In this document: positions 1 through 7,514 of the stretch, piece by piece
Numbering within the stretch: position 1 is the stretch's first letter
Layout: the number at the start of each line of letters is the position of its first letter
NCBI RefSeq assembly: GCF_003008555.2
Contig: NZ_CP027665.1
Location: 1,488,001 to 1,552,000, forward strand
Length of the DNA stretch: 64,000 nt
DNA from: Pukyongiella litopenaei
Lineage (GTDB): Bacteria; Pseudomonadota; Alphaproteobacteria; Rhodobacterales; Rhodobacteraceae
Direction of reading: 5' to 3'
Program-made: the position numbers and the translations under genes
The notes under the pieces: model-generated
Databases searched by the model: none
What the model saw: the letters and a program-made list of their open reading frames with translations, nothing else
Told to the model about the DNA's origin: nothing

Positions 1-1
1 C

Positions 2-1648
2 ATGACCGACAGGGCCATCGCGCGGATGAAGTTCGCCAAGTCGGTCGCACCAAACAAACCGTTCTTCATGTATTTTGCCCCCGGAGCAATGCACGCGCCG
101 CACCATGTCACCGGCGAATGGCGGGAACAGTTCGATGGCGCCTTCGACATGGGCTGGGAGGCCTATCGGGAGCAGGTCTTCGCGCGGCAGCAGGAAATGG
201 GCATCGTCCCCGAGGGCACGGAACTGACGCCGCGCCCTGACTGGGTGCCTGCCTGGGATACGCTCAACGACGACCAGAAGGAGGTATACAATGCGCTCTT
301 CGAGAACTTCGCGGGCTACTTCGCCTACACCGATCACGAGGTTGGGCGGTTGCTCGACGCAGTGAAGCAACTGCCCGACGCCGAGAATACGATGGTGGTC
401 TACATCGTCGGAGACAACGGCGCCTCCTCCGAGGGTGGGCCGGATGGAACGCTCAACGAGATCATGAACCTCAACGGCATTCCTTCAGACATCGAAGATA
501 TCAAGGCAAACCTCGACAAGCTCGGTGGGCCGGACTCCGAGCCGCACTATCCCGTGGGCTGGGCCTGGGCGGGTAATACGCCCTTCCAGTGGGTCAAACA
601 GGTGGCCTCGCACTTGGGCGGAACGCGCAACCCGATGGTGATCAGCTGGCCCGCGCGGATCGAACATGACGATGCGCCGCGCACGGCGTTCCTGCATCTC
701 GTGGACGTGGTGCCGACCATTCTCGAGGCGGCGCGCATCCCAATGCCAGACTCTGTAGACGGCATCGAACAGAAGCCGCTTGAGGGCGAAAGCTTCCTCG
801 CCAGCTTTACCGATCCCGGCTACAAGGGCCGCACGCAGCAGTATTTCGAGGTCTTCTCGAACCGTTCGATGTATGCGGATGGGTGGAAGGCAAACGCCCA
901 GCATACCTTCCCGTGGCGGCAGGATTTTGCGCCTGGCAACTGGGATGAGGACAAATGGGAACTCTACAACCTTGAGGACGACTTTTCAGAAGCCAACGAC
1001 CTTGCAGCCGAGAACCCTGAAAAGCTGGAAGAACTGAAGGCGATGCTGGACGAAGCCTTCGAGAAATACGGTGTGCTGCCGCTGGATGACCGCGGCGCAG
1101 GCCGCCTTGCCAGCGTCAAACCGCCGGTTCCGGGAGCCGACGAAGGGGCCACGACCTACACCTATTACGAAGGGGCGATCCGCATTGCCGAACCCGCAGC
1201 ACCGCCGATGAAGAACCGCTCCTGGACGCTGACGGCCAAGGTCGAGACTGAGGGCGCCGAAACCGGGGGCGTGATCATGGGCTTCGGCGGTGTCGCCGCC
1301 GGAATGGTGCTCTACCTCGACGGCGGCGTGCCGATCTTCGACTATAATCTTTTCGAGGAACATACCGTTTTGCAGGGCGCCGAGCCGCTTTCGGCGGGCA
1401 AAACCGAAATCAAAGTCGATTTCGCCTACCAGGGCGCGGAAGGCGAAGCAGGCAAGGGCGCCGAGATCACCATGTCAGTGAATGGCGCCGAGGTGGCGAC
1501 TGGTTCTATGGAGTCCACTGTCGCGGGCCGTTTCGGCATCGACACCTTCGGGATCGGCGAGGACAGTGGCCAACCGGTGACCACCGCCTACGAACCTCCC
1601 TTCGCCTTCACTGGCGCCATTGAAAGTGTGGTCGTCGAAGTACAATAG
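2..1648 (+). CDS. Arylsulfatase, C-terminal part (5' end outside window)
   Basis: This is the C-terminal 548 residues of a type I sulfatase, which hydrolyses sulfate esters with a formylglycine nucleophile. The visible start is only an internal methionine: the N-terminal third with the CxPSR formylglycine site lies off the left edge. Family features that can be seen are the metal/substrate-site stretch [15 protein letters not shown] near residue 21, [10 protein letters not shown] near residue 136, and [18 protein letters not shown] near residue 202. The C-terminal 150 residues form a beta-rich domain typical of the long AtsA-like arylsulfatases. No neighbour on the same strand suggests an operon. 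It could equally be annotated as a sulfatase-like hydrolase; the substrate cannot be told. Confidence 0.9.
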   Translation: MTDRAIARMKFAKSVAPNKPFFMYFAPGAMHAPHHVTGEWREQFDGAFDMGWEAYREQVFARQQEMGIVPEGTELTPRPDWVPAWDTLNDDQKEVYNALFENFAGYFAYTDHEVGRLLDAVKQLPDAENTMVVYIVGDNGASSEGGPDGTLNEIMNLNGIPSDIEDIKANLDKLGGPDSEPHYPVGWAWAGNTPFQWVKQVASHLGGTRNPMVISWPARIEHDDAPRTAFLHLVDVVPTILEAARIPMPDSVDGIEQKPLEGESFLASFTDPGYKGRTQQYFEVFSNRSMYADGWKANAQHTFPWRQDFAPGNWDEDKWELYNLEDDFSEANDLAAENPEKLEELKAMLDEAFEKYGVLPLDDRGAGRLASVKPPVPGADEGATTYTYYEGAIRIAEPAAPPMKNRSWTLTAKVETEGAETGGVIMGFGGVAAGMVLYLDGGVPIFDYNLFEEHTVLQGAEPLSAGKTEIKVDFAYQGAEGEAGKGAEITMSVNGAEVATGSMESTVAGRFGIDTFGIGEDSGQPVTTAYEPPFAFTGAIESVVVEVQ

Positions 1649-1922
1649 CCGGGAAGATCCCGGGCGACGTCCCACTATCCGCCCCTAACAGCAAGAGCGA
1701 CGTAACCCGGTCCGGAGGCGACCTTCGCGAGAGGACCCGTCGCCGTGCTGCAGCATCCCTGAAGCCAACATTGGTGGAAAGCGGCTAACCTTGCTCAGAA
1801 AGCGGGTCATTGTGGCGACCGCGAATAGTGCTTAAGACCGCGTCAACGAGGGATGTGATAGTCTTGGACAGCCGTTCTACTATGGGGATAGTCTGTCGAC
1901 GGAGGAACTTTTCGAGACGTTC

Positions 1923-2513
1923 ATGCCTATTCCCGATTTTGCAGCACACGGCGCTCTGCCGCCGTTCATTTCAGGTCATGCCACGATTCCAGCCGCGCGG
2001 TCGCCCTATTCCGCATCCATGCTCGATGTTGTCGAGCGCTTCTGCACATCACCAGACCGCGCCAAGCTGCTAAAGGGGTTGAACCACTACCGAAAGCACC
2101 TTCACGCGGGTGGGTTTGTTTCCGGGCACCAGTGGATTGATGGCAGCTTCGTTGAAAACGTCGAAAAACTCAGAAAACGCAGCCCAAGTGACATTGATGT
2201 CGTAACCCTGTTTAACCGACCGCTAAAATATCAGGCCGACCCCAGATCCTGGCCTACGGATTATGAAGGACACCTGTTCGCGAAATATTTCGACACGAAC
2301 GCGATGAAGCCAGAGTATAAGTGCGACACCTACGGCATAGACCTCGATGTAGGCACCCATGCCCTCGTCAGAAATTCTACATACTGGTTCGGACTATTCT
2401 CCGACATGCGTGATACGGCTGCAAAGAAGGGAATAGTTGAAATTCCCCTTGCAGTGGACGCTATGGAGTTCAATGCGGTCGATCTAGCAATAGGGGGTAA
2501 GTTCAGTGTCTGA
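1923..2513 (+). CDS. DUF6932-like nucleotidyltransferase-fold protein
   Basis: A 196-residue protein that resembles the DUF6932 family. The N-terminus (MPIPDFAAHGALPP) matches the family's usual 'IP..n..G.LPPGI' opening and supports this start, although the GGAGG at 1901-1905 lies far upstream. Residues 77-98 carry a polymerase-beta-like nucleotidyltransferase signature: Gly-Ser followed after 14 residues by Asp-Ile-Asp. A later IDLD at about residue 139 may supply the third acidic ligand, and the STYWFGLFSDMRD segment near 150 resembles the family's conserved YW...R block. The stop overlaps the GTG start of the next gene by 8 bases, so the two are translationally coupled. GC is lower than in the core genome. 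The biochemical activity is unknown; modification of a nucleic acid or protein is a family-based guess. Confidence 0.7.
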   Translation: MPIPDFAAHGALPPFISGHATIPAARSPYSASMLDVVERFCTSPDRAKLLKGLNHYRKHLHAGGFVSGHQWIDGSFVENVEKLRKRSPSDIDVVTLFNRPLKYQADPRSWPTDYEGHLFAKYFDTNAMKPEYKCDTYGIDLDVGTHALVRNSTYWFGLFSDMRDTAAKKGIVEIPLAVDAMEFNAVDLAIGGKFSV

Positions 2514-3462
2514 CCTCCAAAGAATGGCAGAGCTGGAAAGGCAACAGGCGGAGCTCGAAGCTCTTGCGAAAGAGGCTGAGGCTGACGGCGACGTGGTGGG
2601 GCGGCTAAGCTTCAAGACAAGGCTGAATATCGTAGCCACGGAACTTGCCGCGCTCCGAGCGAGAGATGCTCGGGTCGCGGAAGTGGCTATTTTGTTTGAC
2701 GGCGCTCCAGTGGAGGGAAGCCGCACCATCGACGCGACCTTCGCCGCTCAGGCGCTTAGCTACTTTCAGGCCGTCGTCACTCGCCTTTTCGCTTCAAACT
2801 TGAAGGGCGAACTTGCGGCGCGTGGAAAAATCAGAGGGGCCGAGCTCGCCGCCCTGAACATTCGAGGCATCGCAACAGGCTCATTTGGGTTCATCCTTGA
2901 AGAAAAGGATGCACGTCAGGCCAGCGCTGTCAAAACTCCGGTTCGAGAGTCTCTTGAGGAAGCAGCGGCCCTGTTTGAAGAGTTCACGCAAGAGAATGAG
3001 GACGAGTTTCTTATCGATGTCGATGACATCAATCCCAGAGTATTTCGTGCACTCGCACAGTTCTTCCGGCACCTTAAAAAGAATGACGCGGCTCTAAAGG
3101 CAAACCTTCCTGACCGACAGTATTCGTTTGATCGGGCAGGAATTGAACGTGCCTACCGACGAATTACAGAAACAAACGTGAAGATTGAACCGGTCATCTG
3201 GGTTGGAACACTCGTTGGGCTCTCGCCCATCAAGCGCACGTTCGATTTCAAGCCGGATGGCGCGCGGGAAATAGTATCGGGAAAGTTCAGCCATCAGGTG
3301 AGTCAAGATTACTTGGAACGGATCGAGGGCGAGGAGGGAATTACACTAGATGCTCGCTTCACTGCAAAGATCGAGATCGGAACTATCAGAAAGCCTGACG
3401 GATCGATAAGCGTCAGCTACACCGTAACCGACCTAGTGGAAGCGCCCTCGACGACAGGGTAG
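2506..3462 (+). CDS. Unknown partner of the nucleotidyltransferase, coiled-coil N-terminus
   Basis: A 318-residue cytoplasmic protein starting at a GTG inside the end of the preceding gene (overlap GTGTCTGA). Residues 1 to about 60 are rich in Glu, Ala, Leu and Lys and should form a coiled coil. A mixed alpha/beta domain follows, with FDGAPVEGSRTIDATFAAQA near residue 64 and GIATGSFGFILEE near 120. The C-terminal third (from about residue 220) is strand-rich and ends in alternating hydrophobic residues. I recognise no catalytic motif, signal peptide or membrane segment. The tight coupling suggests it forms a complex with, or controls, the nucleotidyltransferase, as in two-gene toxin-antitoxin or defence cassettes; that is inference from arrangement only. 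Confidence 0.6.
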   Translation: MSDLQRMAELERQQAELEALAKEAEADGDVVGRLSFKTRLNIVATELAALRARDARVAEVAILFDGAPVEGSRTIDATFAAQALSYFQAVVTRLFASNLKGELAARGKIRGAELAALNIRGIATGSFGFILEEKDARQASAVKTPVRESLEEAAALFEEFTQENEDEFLIDVDDINPRVFRALAQFFRHLKKNDAALKANLPDRQYSFDRAGIERAYRRITETNVKIEPVIWVGTLVGLSPIKRTFDFKPDGAREIVSGKFSHQVSQDYLERIEGEEGITLDARFTAKIEIGTIRKPDGSISVSYTVTDLVEAPSTTG

Positions 3463-3768
3463 ATTCTTACGCGCGTCTTGTCACCGAATTTAGGCGACCA
3501 GCGTGGCGGACAAGATGGCGCATCATATCGAGATCATGCTGATCTCTGAGCAGCCACAAACGAGTGGTCCAGGTTGATTGTTTGTGCATTGCTGGCCGCT
3601 GGTCAATGGTTGCGATACTCTCCGGCGCAGGCGGCTTTTAGCTCAAGGTGCGGTGAGATCGGACGGCATTTTATTGGCGGATAGCGAACCCCTAAGAGGT
3701 CGAACGTCTGCCTTCGTTTTCTGAGCCAAGTCCAATGTCAAGTGCCGCGAAGGTCAGCTTTCCGCCCC
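3463..3768. other. Intergenic region without a recognisable gene
   Basis: These 306 bases separate two convergent gene pairs. I see no convincing reading frame with a ribosome binding site, no strong hairpin followed by a T-run, and no repeat. It may hold decayed coding sequence, but nothing supports a specific call. Confidence 0.5.
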
Positions 3769-4293
3769 TTATCTACCCAACCGAACTGACGTTGCAGCTT
3801 GAACTGTTGTTAAAACCTCACTGATTTCGACGTCGAGAACTTTGAGGGTCACCGCCACCCGCGACGCTTCGTAAAGTCGCAACTCGGCCTCCAGACGACG
3901 CCCTCTCTCTTCGGCTGCGAGGTCAGCGAGAGAGGGCTGTGTGACAGTCACACGGTCACGCGTTCCGTCAGGGAATAGAACCACAAGATGTACCACATCT
4001 CCGGGCTGAATGTCTGAAAGCAGAGCCTGCATCTGGGCCTGACCCTGTCCGCCCTTTCCACTGCCGTCGCGTTGACGTTCGACGTGGAGGACAAAAGTTC
4101 CGACCGGCAGCCCAGGTCGACCTCCGACCGCTGGAAAGTCCTCAGTCAGCTCCAGCGCAAAGCCGAACGAGCCGTCGGGTAGAAAGCCTGAATGCAGTCT
4201 TAGCCCGCCCTCGGAGACCAGCGGGTCGGCCGCCGCCAAACCGACCGTCGCGACGAGCGCGACTGCCACGGCGGCACGTAAATTTCTGCTCAT
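3769..4293 (-). CDS. Secreted protein of unknown function (174 aa)
   Basis: The protein opens with a Sec signal peptide (MSRNLRAAVAVALVATVGLAA, cleavage probably near ADP at residue 22-24). The mature part of about 150 residues is beta-rich: LPVGTFVLHVERQ near residue 62 and the segment DIQPGDVVHLVVLFPDGTRD near 93 look like a small beta-domain. A charged helix (AAEERGRRLEAELRLYEASRVA) follows. No cysteines or known motif are visible. Its start overlaps the stop of the upstream gene by 4 bases (ATGA), so the two form an operon. Function unknown; periplasmic location is inferred from the signal peptide. Confidence 0.65.
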   Translation of the reverse strand: MSRNLRAAVAVALVATVGLAAADPLVSEGGLRLHSGFLPDGSFGFALELTEDFPAVGGRPGLPVGTFVLHVERQRDGSGKGGQGQAQMQALLSDIQPGDVVHLVVLFPDGTRDRVTVTQPSLADLAAEERGRRLEAELRLYEASRVAVTLKVLDVEISEVLTTVQAATSVRLGR

Positions 4294-4754
4294 CGGTAGT
4301 CTTTGCAGTTGGGGGCGATGCCCCCAACACAGTAGCGCCGAATCCTAAGCCCACCCTCGGCGGTCGACACGAGTTCGACGTTGTCGGTCTGAAGGCGGAA
4401 GTCGGCGGCTTCGAGAACCTGAAGCCTGCGATTTTTCCGAAAGGCAATCTGAAAGTAGCACTGCATCGCGTCGCCATCCTCGTCGAAGCACGTGACGGTG
4501 TCTGTCTCCACCCGGAGGTCGGTGTACATCGGACGGTTTTCGGTTGGTAGGACGGTATCAATGATGCGGACATAGCCGTCGCCGGGCTCCGTTCGGAAGG
4601 TCCCTTCTTTCGCGATGTAACGGGAGCGCTCGATCTTCCAGTCGAGTATGGCCGCCGCGATCCGGTCCTGATCCACATCGAGGGGTTCGGCCTGTTGTGC
4701 TGCCGCTTGCGCGACGAGTATGATCAAACCAAATATCAACGCTATCAATCTCAT
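4290..4754 (-). CDS. Secreted protein of unknown function (154 aa)
   Basis: The signal peptide is MRLIALIFGLIILVAQAAAQ, cleaved near residue 20. The mature domain contains four cysteines (in TVTCFDEDGDAMQCYF, and in IRRYCVGGIAPNCKDYR at the C-terminus) that could form two disulfides in the periplasm. It begins with a predicted helix (RIAAAILDWKIERSRYIAKEG) and continues with alternating beta-strands. No known family recognised. It is the first gene of a two-gene minus-strand operon and is divergent from the exported-protein pair starting at 5063. Confidence 0.65.
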   Translation of the reverse strand: MRLIALIFGLIILVAQAAAQQAEPLDVDQDRIAAAILDWKIERSRYIAKEGTFRTEPGDGYVRIIDTVLPTENRPMYTDLRVETDTVTCFDEDGDAMQCYFQIAFRKNRRLQVLEAADFRLQTDNVELVSTAEGGLRIRRYCVGGIAPNCKDYR

Positions 4755-5062
4755 ACGTCAGCATCCCTTACACAAGCCCTGGGTATCATTGGCGTTCGAT
4801 GTAGTTGTGTCAAATGGAACGAGTCCGATCCCCTTGCATGGTTGCGGCGCGAAGATCATAGCCCAGCAAGGCCCGTCCGTACTTGACCGGGTTGAAAACC
4901 GGCGAAGAGCCAAAACTCAATCGTGTGTGCTTTCGTCCAATGTGTGACGCACGCACGTGCACCGCGCCATCCGGTGCCCGGTGAGCCATACTGTGCTACA
5001 CGCTTGATTGCTTTTTTGCCAAATGGCAACTTACGGCTAATCGGGCTTCGTCGGAGAGTTTA
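4755..5062. promoter_or_regulatory. Divergent intergenic region with a perfect 6-bp inverted repeat
   Basis: This 308-base region separates two divergent pairs of exported-protein genes and must hold both promoters. The clearest structure is TTGCCA-AA-TGGCAA at 5016-5029, 33 bases before the start codon at 5063, placed where a repressor operator could sit. A second small dyad (CCGG..CCGG) lies near 4878-4895. No long reading frame with a Shine-Dalgarno sequence is credible here. A regulatory role for the palindrome is inference. Confidence 0.35.
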
Positions 5063-5857
5063 ATGTGGAAGTCGGCAAAATTGGCGTGTCTTGCGCTGGC
5101 TCTGGTGGGCCCGGCCAGGGCTGAGTTCGACGGTTCTGGCGTCTCGGGGCAATGGCTTCGAGAAATCGCGCTAGGCCGGTTCGAGATTGCACGAGGCGCA
5201 ACTCTGAACGAGACAGAGGTTATCGTACGGCAGACGAAAAAACTGACTGTGCTGGCGATGGTGTATCATGAAGTCTACGAAAAGCAATGTGGCGCGCCCG
5301 AACCGGCTCGGGTCTTCTCTGTCCGGGTAGACTGGGTCAAACAGATCGCGCCAGGGATTGAAGAAATTGAGGAGGGAACACCGAGCGAAATACGCGTGAG
5401 ACTGCCCTACGCAGATGTGTTTGGCAAAGGTATGTCGCTCGCTTTAAATCCGGCTCAGATGGTCTTTACCTTCGGGCCAGATGCCATGCAGATGGTGGCC
5501 GGTCTGTACAGCGCGAGTATTGATGCAATCCGGCTCAACGGGTGTGGATCGGCGGAGCTTGACGTCTTTGAGCGCAACCTCGCTGCAATCGTGCGCGGTG
5601 AGCCGTCACTACAGCGCCGGGGTGCCGTGCCGACACATTTGGAAGAGCGTTGTGACGCCACGGGAGTAGCCGGGCTGGATGCCCGCATGTCGGTTACGGT
5701 AGAAAGCGCCTGCGATTGCCTGTCGGACATCTTCTGGAAAGGTCTGCCGGAAGATTGGCTGGCGCGTGTAGAGGACGGTTTTTCCCATGAAGCCGTCTTG
5801 CTGTCGGCAGCGCTGAGCCCCGAGCTTTGGGAAGGAGCGCGTTCATGCCTTCGTTGA
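5063..5857 (+). CDS. Secreted protein of unknown function (264 aa)
   Basis: The start is supported by GGAG 8 bases upstream. The Sec signal peptide MWKSAKLACLALALVGPARA is followed by a mature domain of about 244 residues with several cysteines (near residues 75, 159, 193, 214, 216 and 262), consistent with a disulfide-containing periplasmic protein. I find no recognisable enzymatic motif. The gene overlaps the next one by 13 bases, so the two products are probably made together. The pair is divergent from the exported proteins at 3769-4754. Confidence 0.65.
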   Translation: MWKSAKLACLALALVGPARAEFDGSGVSGQWLREIALGRFEIARGATLNETEVIVRQTKKLTVLAMVYHEVYEKQCGAPEPARVFSVRVDWVKQIAPGIEEIEEGTPSEIRVRLPYADVFGKGMSLALNPAQMVFTFGPDAMQMVAGLYSASIDAIRLNGCGSAELDVFERNLAAIVRGEPSLQRRGAVPTHLEERCDATGVAGLDARMSVTVESACDCLSDIFWKGLPEDWLARVEDGFSHEAVLLSAALSPELWEGARSCLR

Positions 5858-6903
5858 TGAGAGGTTTTGCCGCTGTTCTTTGGCTTTTCTTGGCGCATCC
5901 GCTTGGCGCGGCGGAGTTCGGAATTCTGCCGGAGGCGATGCCAGGCGAAGCCCGGAGTTCCGCGACGCGGGCAGTGTGGGAGCGGATGGCAGGCTTCGAC
6001 GCTGTGCGCCGCGGGGATGAGTTGATCCTGAAAGATTTCTTTCCGATACAGCTTGAGGACGGCAGTTACGTCATCCATGGATTGGGAGTTCGGGTGAAGG
6101 AAGCTACCGTCAATGTGCGCGGGCGGCAGAACACGATGCTGGAAATCTTGGACGTTCAGGAATTCGGCCCTGTCTGGGACATGATCGGATCCCACGGGAT
6201 TGAGATCGGCGGCTTTATCGGCGGCGGCATCTCCGGTCTTGATCAATCCTTGCGAACGACGCTTGGGGGCAAGCCAAACCGGCTGCGGAATGGCTACAGC
6301 ATCCGCATCACTGGGGCAAAACCGTTCGAAGATGCCAATGGCAATCGTGCCTATCGGTTGATCGGGATCGGGCTGAGTTTCCGACCAGGAATCGGAGGTC
6401 GGGGACGCTGGGTCGTCGCCGAAGCTGGTGCCGCGCAGGAAGATCCGGAGGCGGTATTCGCAGAAGCCCTGAAGGCATTTCGGACGCGATTGCGATCCGG
6501 GGCGTGCGCCATCGACGCCAAGGAGATGTACGAGACAGAGTTGATGCTGGAGGGTCTGAACAAGGCCGCAGGGCGCGAGGGCCTGCCCTTCAACTTGCGT
6601 AGTGAGTGGGAGGCTGCCTGCGCCATCGAGCAGGAAGGCCCCGTGGCGAAACCGGCACTGGAGCGGCTGGCGATGCTGCGGCACGGCACCTGCGCGGATG
6701 TTGAGGGCGGCGCGGGCGAAACCGTGCAACAGCAGGCCGAGGCGCTTTCGAGGCAGGTACCGCCGTCGCGCTATATGGGATTTGCCCGGATCGGCGTTTT
6801 CGACATACTGAATCCCGAGCGCATCGGTCTATCCAAGGCAGAAGGGGCGGAACGAAAGGCGTGCCTTCTGCAGTACCTGGAGGACGATTTGTTCGCGGGG
6901 TGA
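5845..6903 (+). CDS. Secreted protein of unknown function (352 aa)
   Basis: I chose the ATG at 5845, not the in-frame TTG at 5827, because GAAGGAG lies 7 bases upstream and the protein then opens directly with a signal peptide (MPSLMRGFAAVLWLFLAHPLGAA). The mature protein has a Gly-rich segment (GGFIGGGISGLDQ near residue 125) and a helical C-terminal half with scattered cysteines (SGACAID, EAACAIE, HGTCADV, RKACLLQ) spaced as in disulfide-linked helical repeats. No known family recognised. It overlaps the upstream gene by 13 bases and converges on the gene ending at 6977. Confidence 0.65.
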   Translation: MPSLMRGFAAVLWLFLAHPLGAAEFGILPEAMPGEARSSATRAVWERMAGFDAVRRGDELILKDFFPIQLEDGSYVIHGLGVRVKEATVNVRGRQNTMLEILDVQEFGPVWDMIGSHGIEIGGFIGGGISGLDQSLRTTLGGKPNRLRNGYSIRITGAKPFEDANGNRAYRLIGIGLSFRPGIGGRGRWVVAEAGAAQEDPEAVFAEALKAFRTRLRSGACAIDAKEMYETELMLEGLNKAAGREGLPFNLRSEWEAACAIEQEGPVAKPALERLAMLRHGTCADVEGGAGETVQQQAEALSRQVPPSRYMGFARIGVFDILNPERIGLSKAEGAERKACLLQYLEDDLFAG

Positions 6904-6976
6904 CATCCGCTCAACCCACTACTTACCGGATGCGGAAGCGTCGATCTTCTTGGCCTGTCAATGATTTATGATTCCA

Positions 6977-7462
6977 TCAAAGGCCATCGCACTGTGTTCG
7001 AGCGGCAAATTCACCGAGAGCCGCGGACGAACCGGATAGGTCGAAGCGCGACATGATTTTGCCGCCAAGCAAGACATCGACGCTCGATCCGGAACGCAAT
7101 GCCGAGGTGATCGCACGCATCTGACTGACCGGCCAGGGCTCGCCGCCCAACATGAAATCCTGATAGCATCCGTGATCGCCGCAGGTCGCTGGCATCTGCA
7201 ACGGTTGACCGCCATCGACCTCGAAATAGACGACCGCGCCGTCGTCAACAAACTTCAAATCAGCTGGGCGAGTGTCCGGGGTGAGAGAGATATCAATGGT
7301 GCCTCCGTTGCCACATCCGATATCTAGCCGGTGACCCTGTGCATTTTGCACGAATACGCTTCCATTGTCGTCGCTGGCTTCTGGTGACCTTAAAACCCAC
7401 TCAGCATTGGCACTTGTTGAAATAGCGCTGAGCATTAGTGCTGCCAAAACTGTTCGTAACAT
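6977..7462 (-). CDS. Secreted protein of unknown function (161 aa)
   Basis: The start has AGGAG 7 bases upstream and encodes a signal peptide, MLRTVLAALMLSAISTSANA. The mature domain carries four or five cysteines (LDIGCGNGG, PATCGDHGCYQDF, TQCDGL) and alternates short strands, ending in a segment (VLLGGKIMSRFDLSGSSAALGEF) that resembles the C-terminus of invasion-associated-locus-B-like and other small Rhodobacterales periplasmic proteins. That similarity is weak. It lies 52 bases downstream of the beta-propeller gene on the same strand and may be co-transcribed with it. Confidence 0.6.
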   Translation of the reverse strand: MLRTVLAALMLSAISTSANAEWVLRSPEASDDNGSVFVQNAQGHRLDIGCGNGGTIDISLTPDTRPADLKFVDDGAVVYFEVDGGQPLQMPATCGDHGCYQDFMLGGEPWPVSQMRAITSALRSGSSVDVLLGGKIMSRFDLSGSSAALGEFAARTQCDGL

Positions 7463-7514
7463 CTTGCTCTCCTAATTTTTGATATCAAAAAATTCTTTTC
7501 GGCAGACTGGTTAT

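Noticed and set aside
5455-6729. A 424-codon minus-strand frame opposite the exported-protein pair
   Set aside because: The plus-strand genes have signal peptides and Shine-Dalgarno sites; the minus frame has none and a biased composition.
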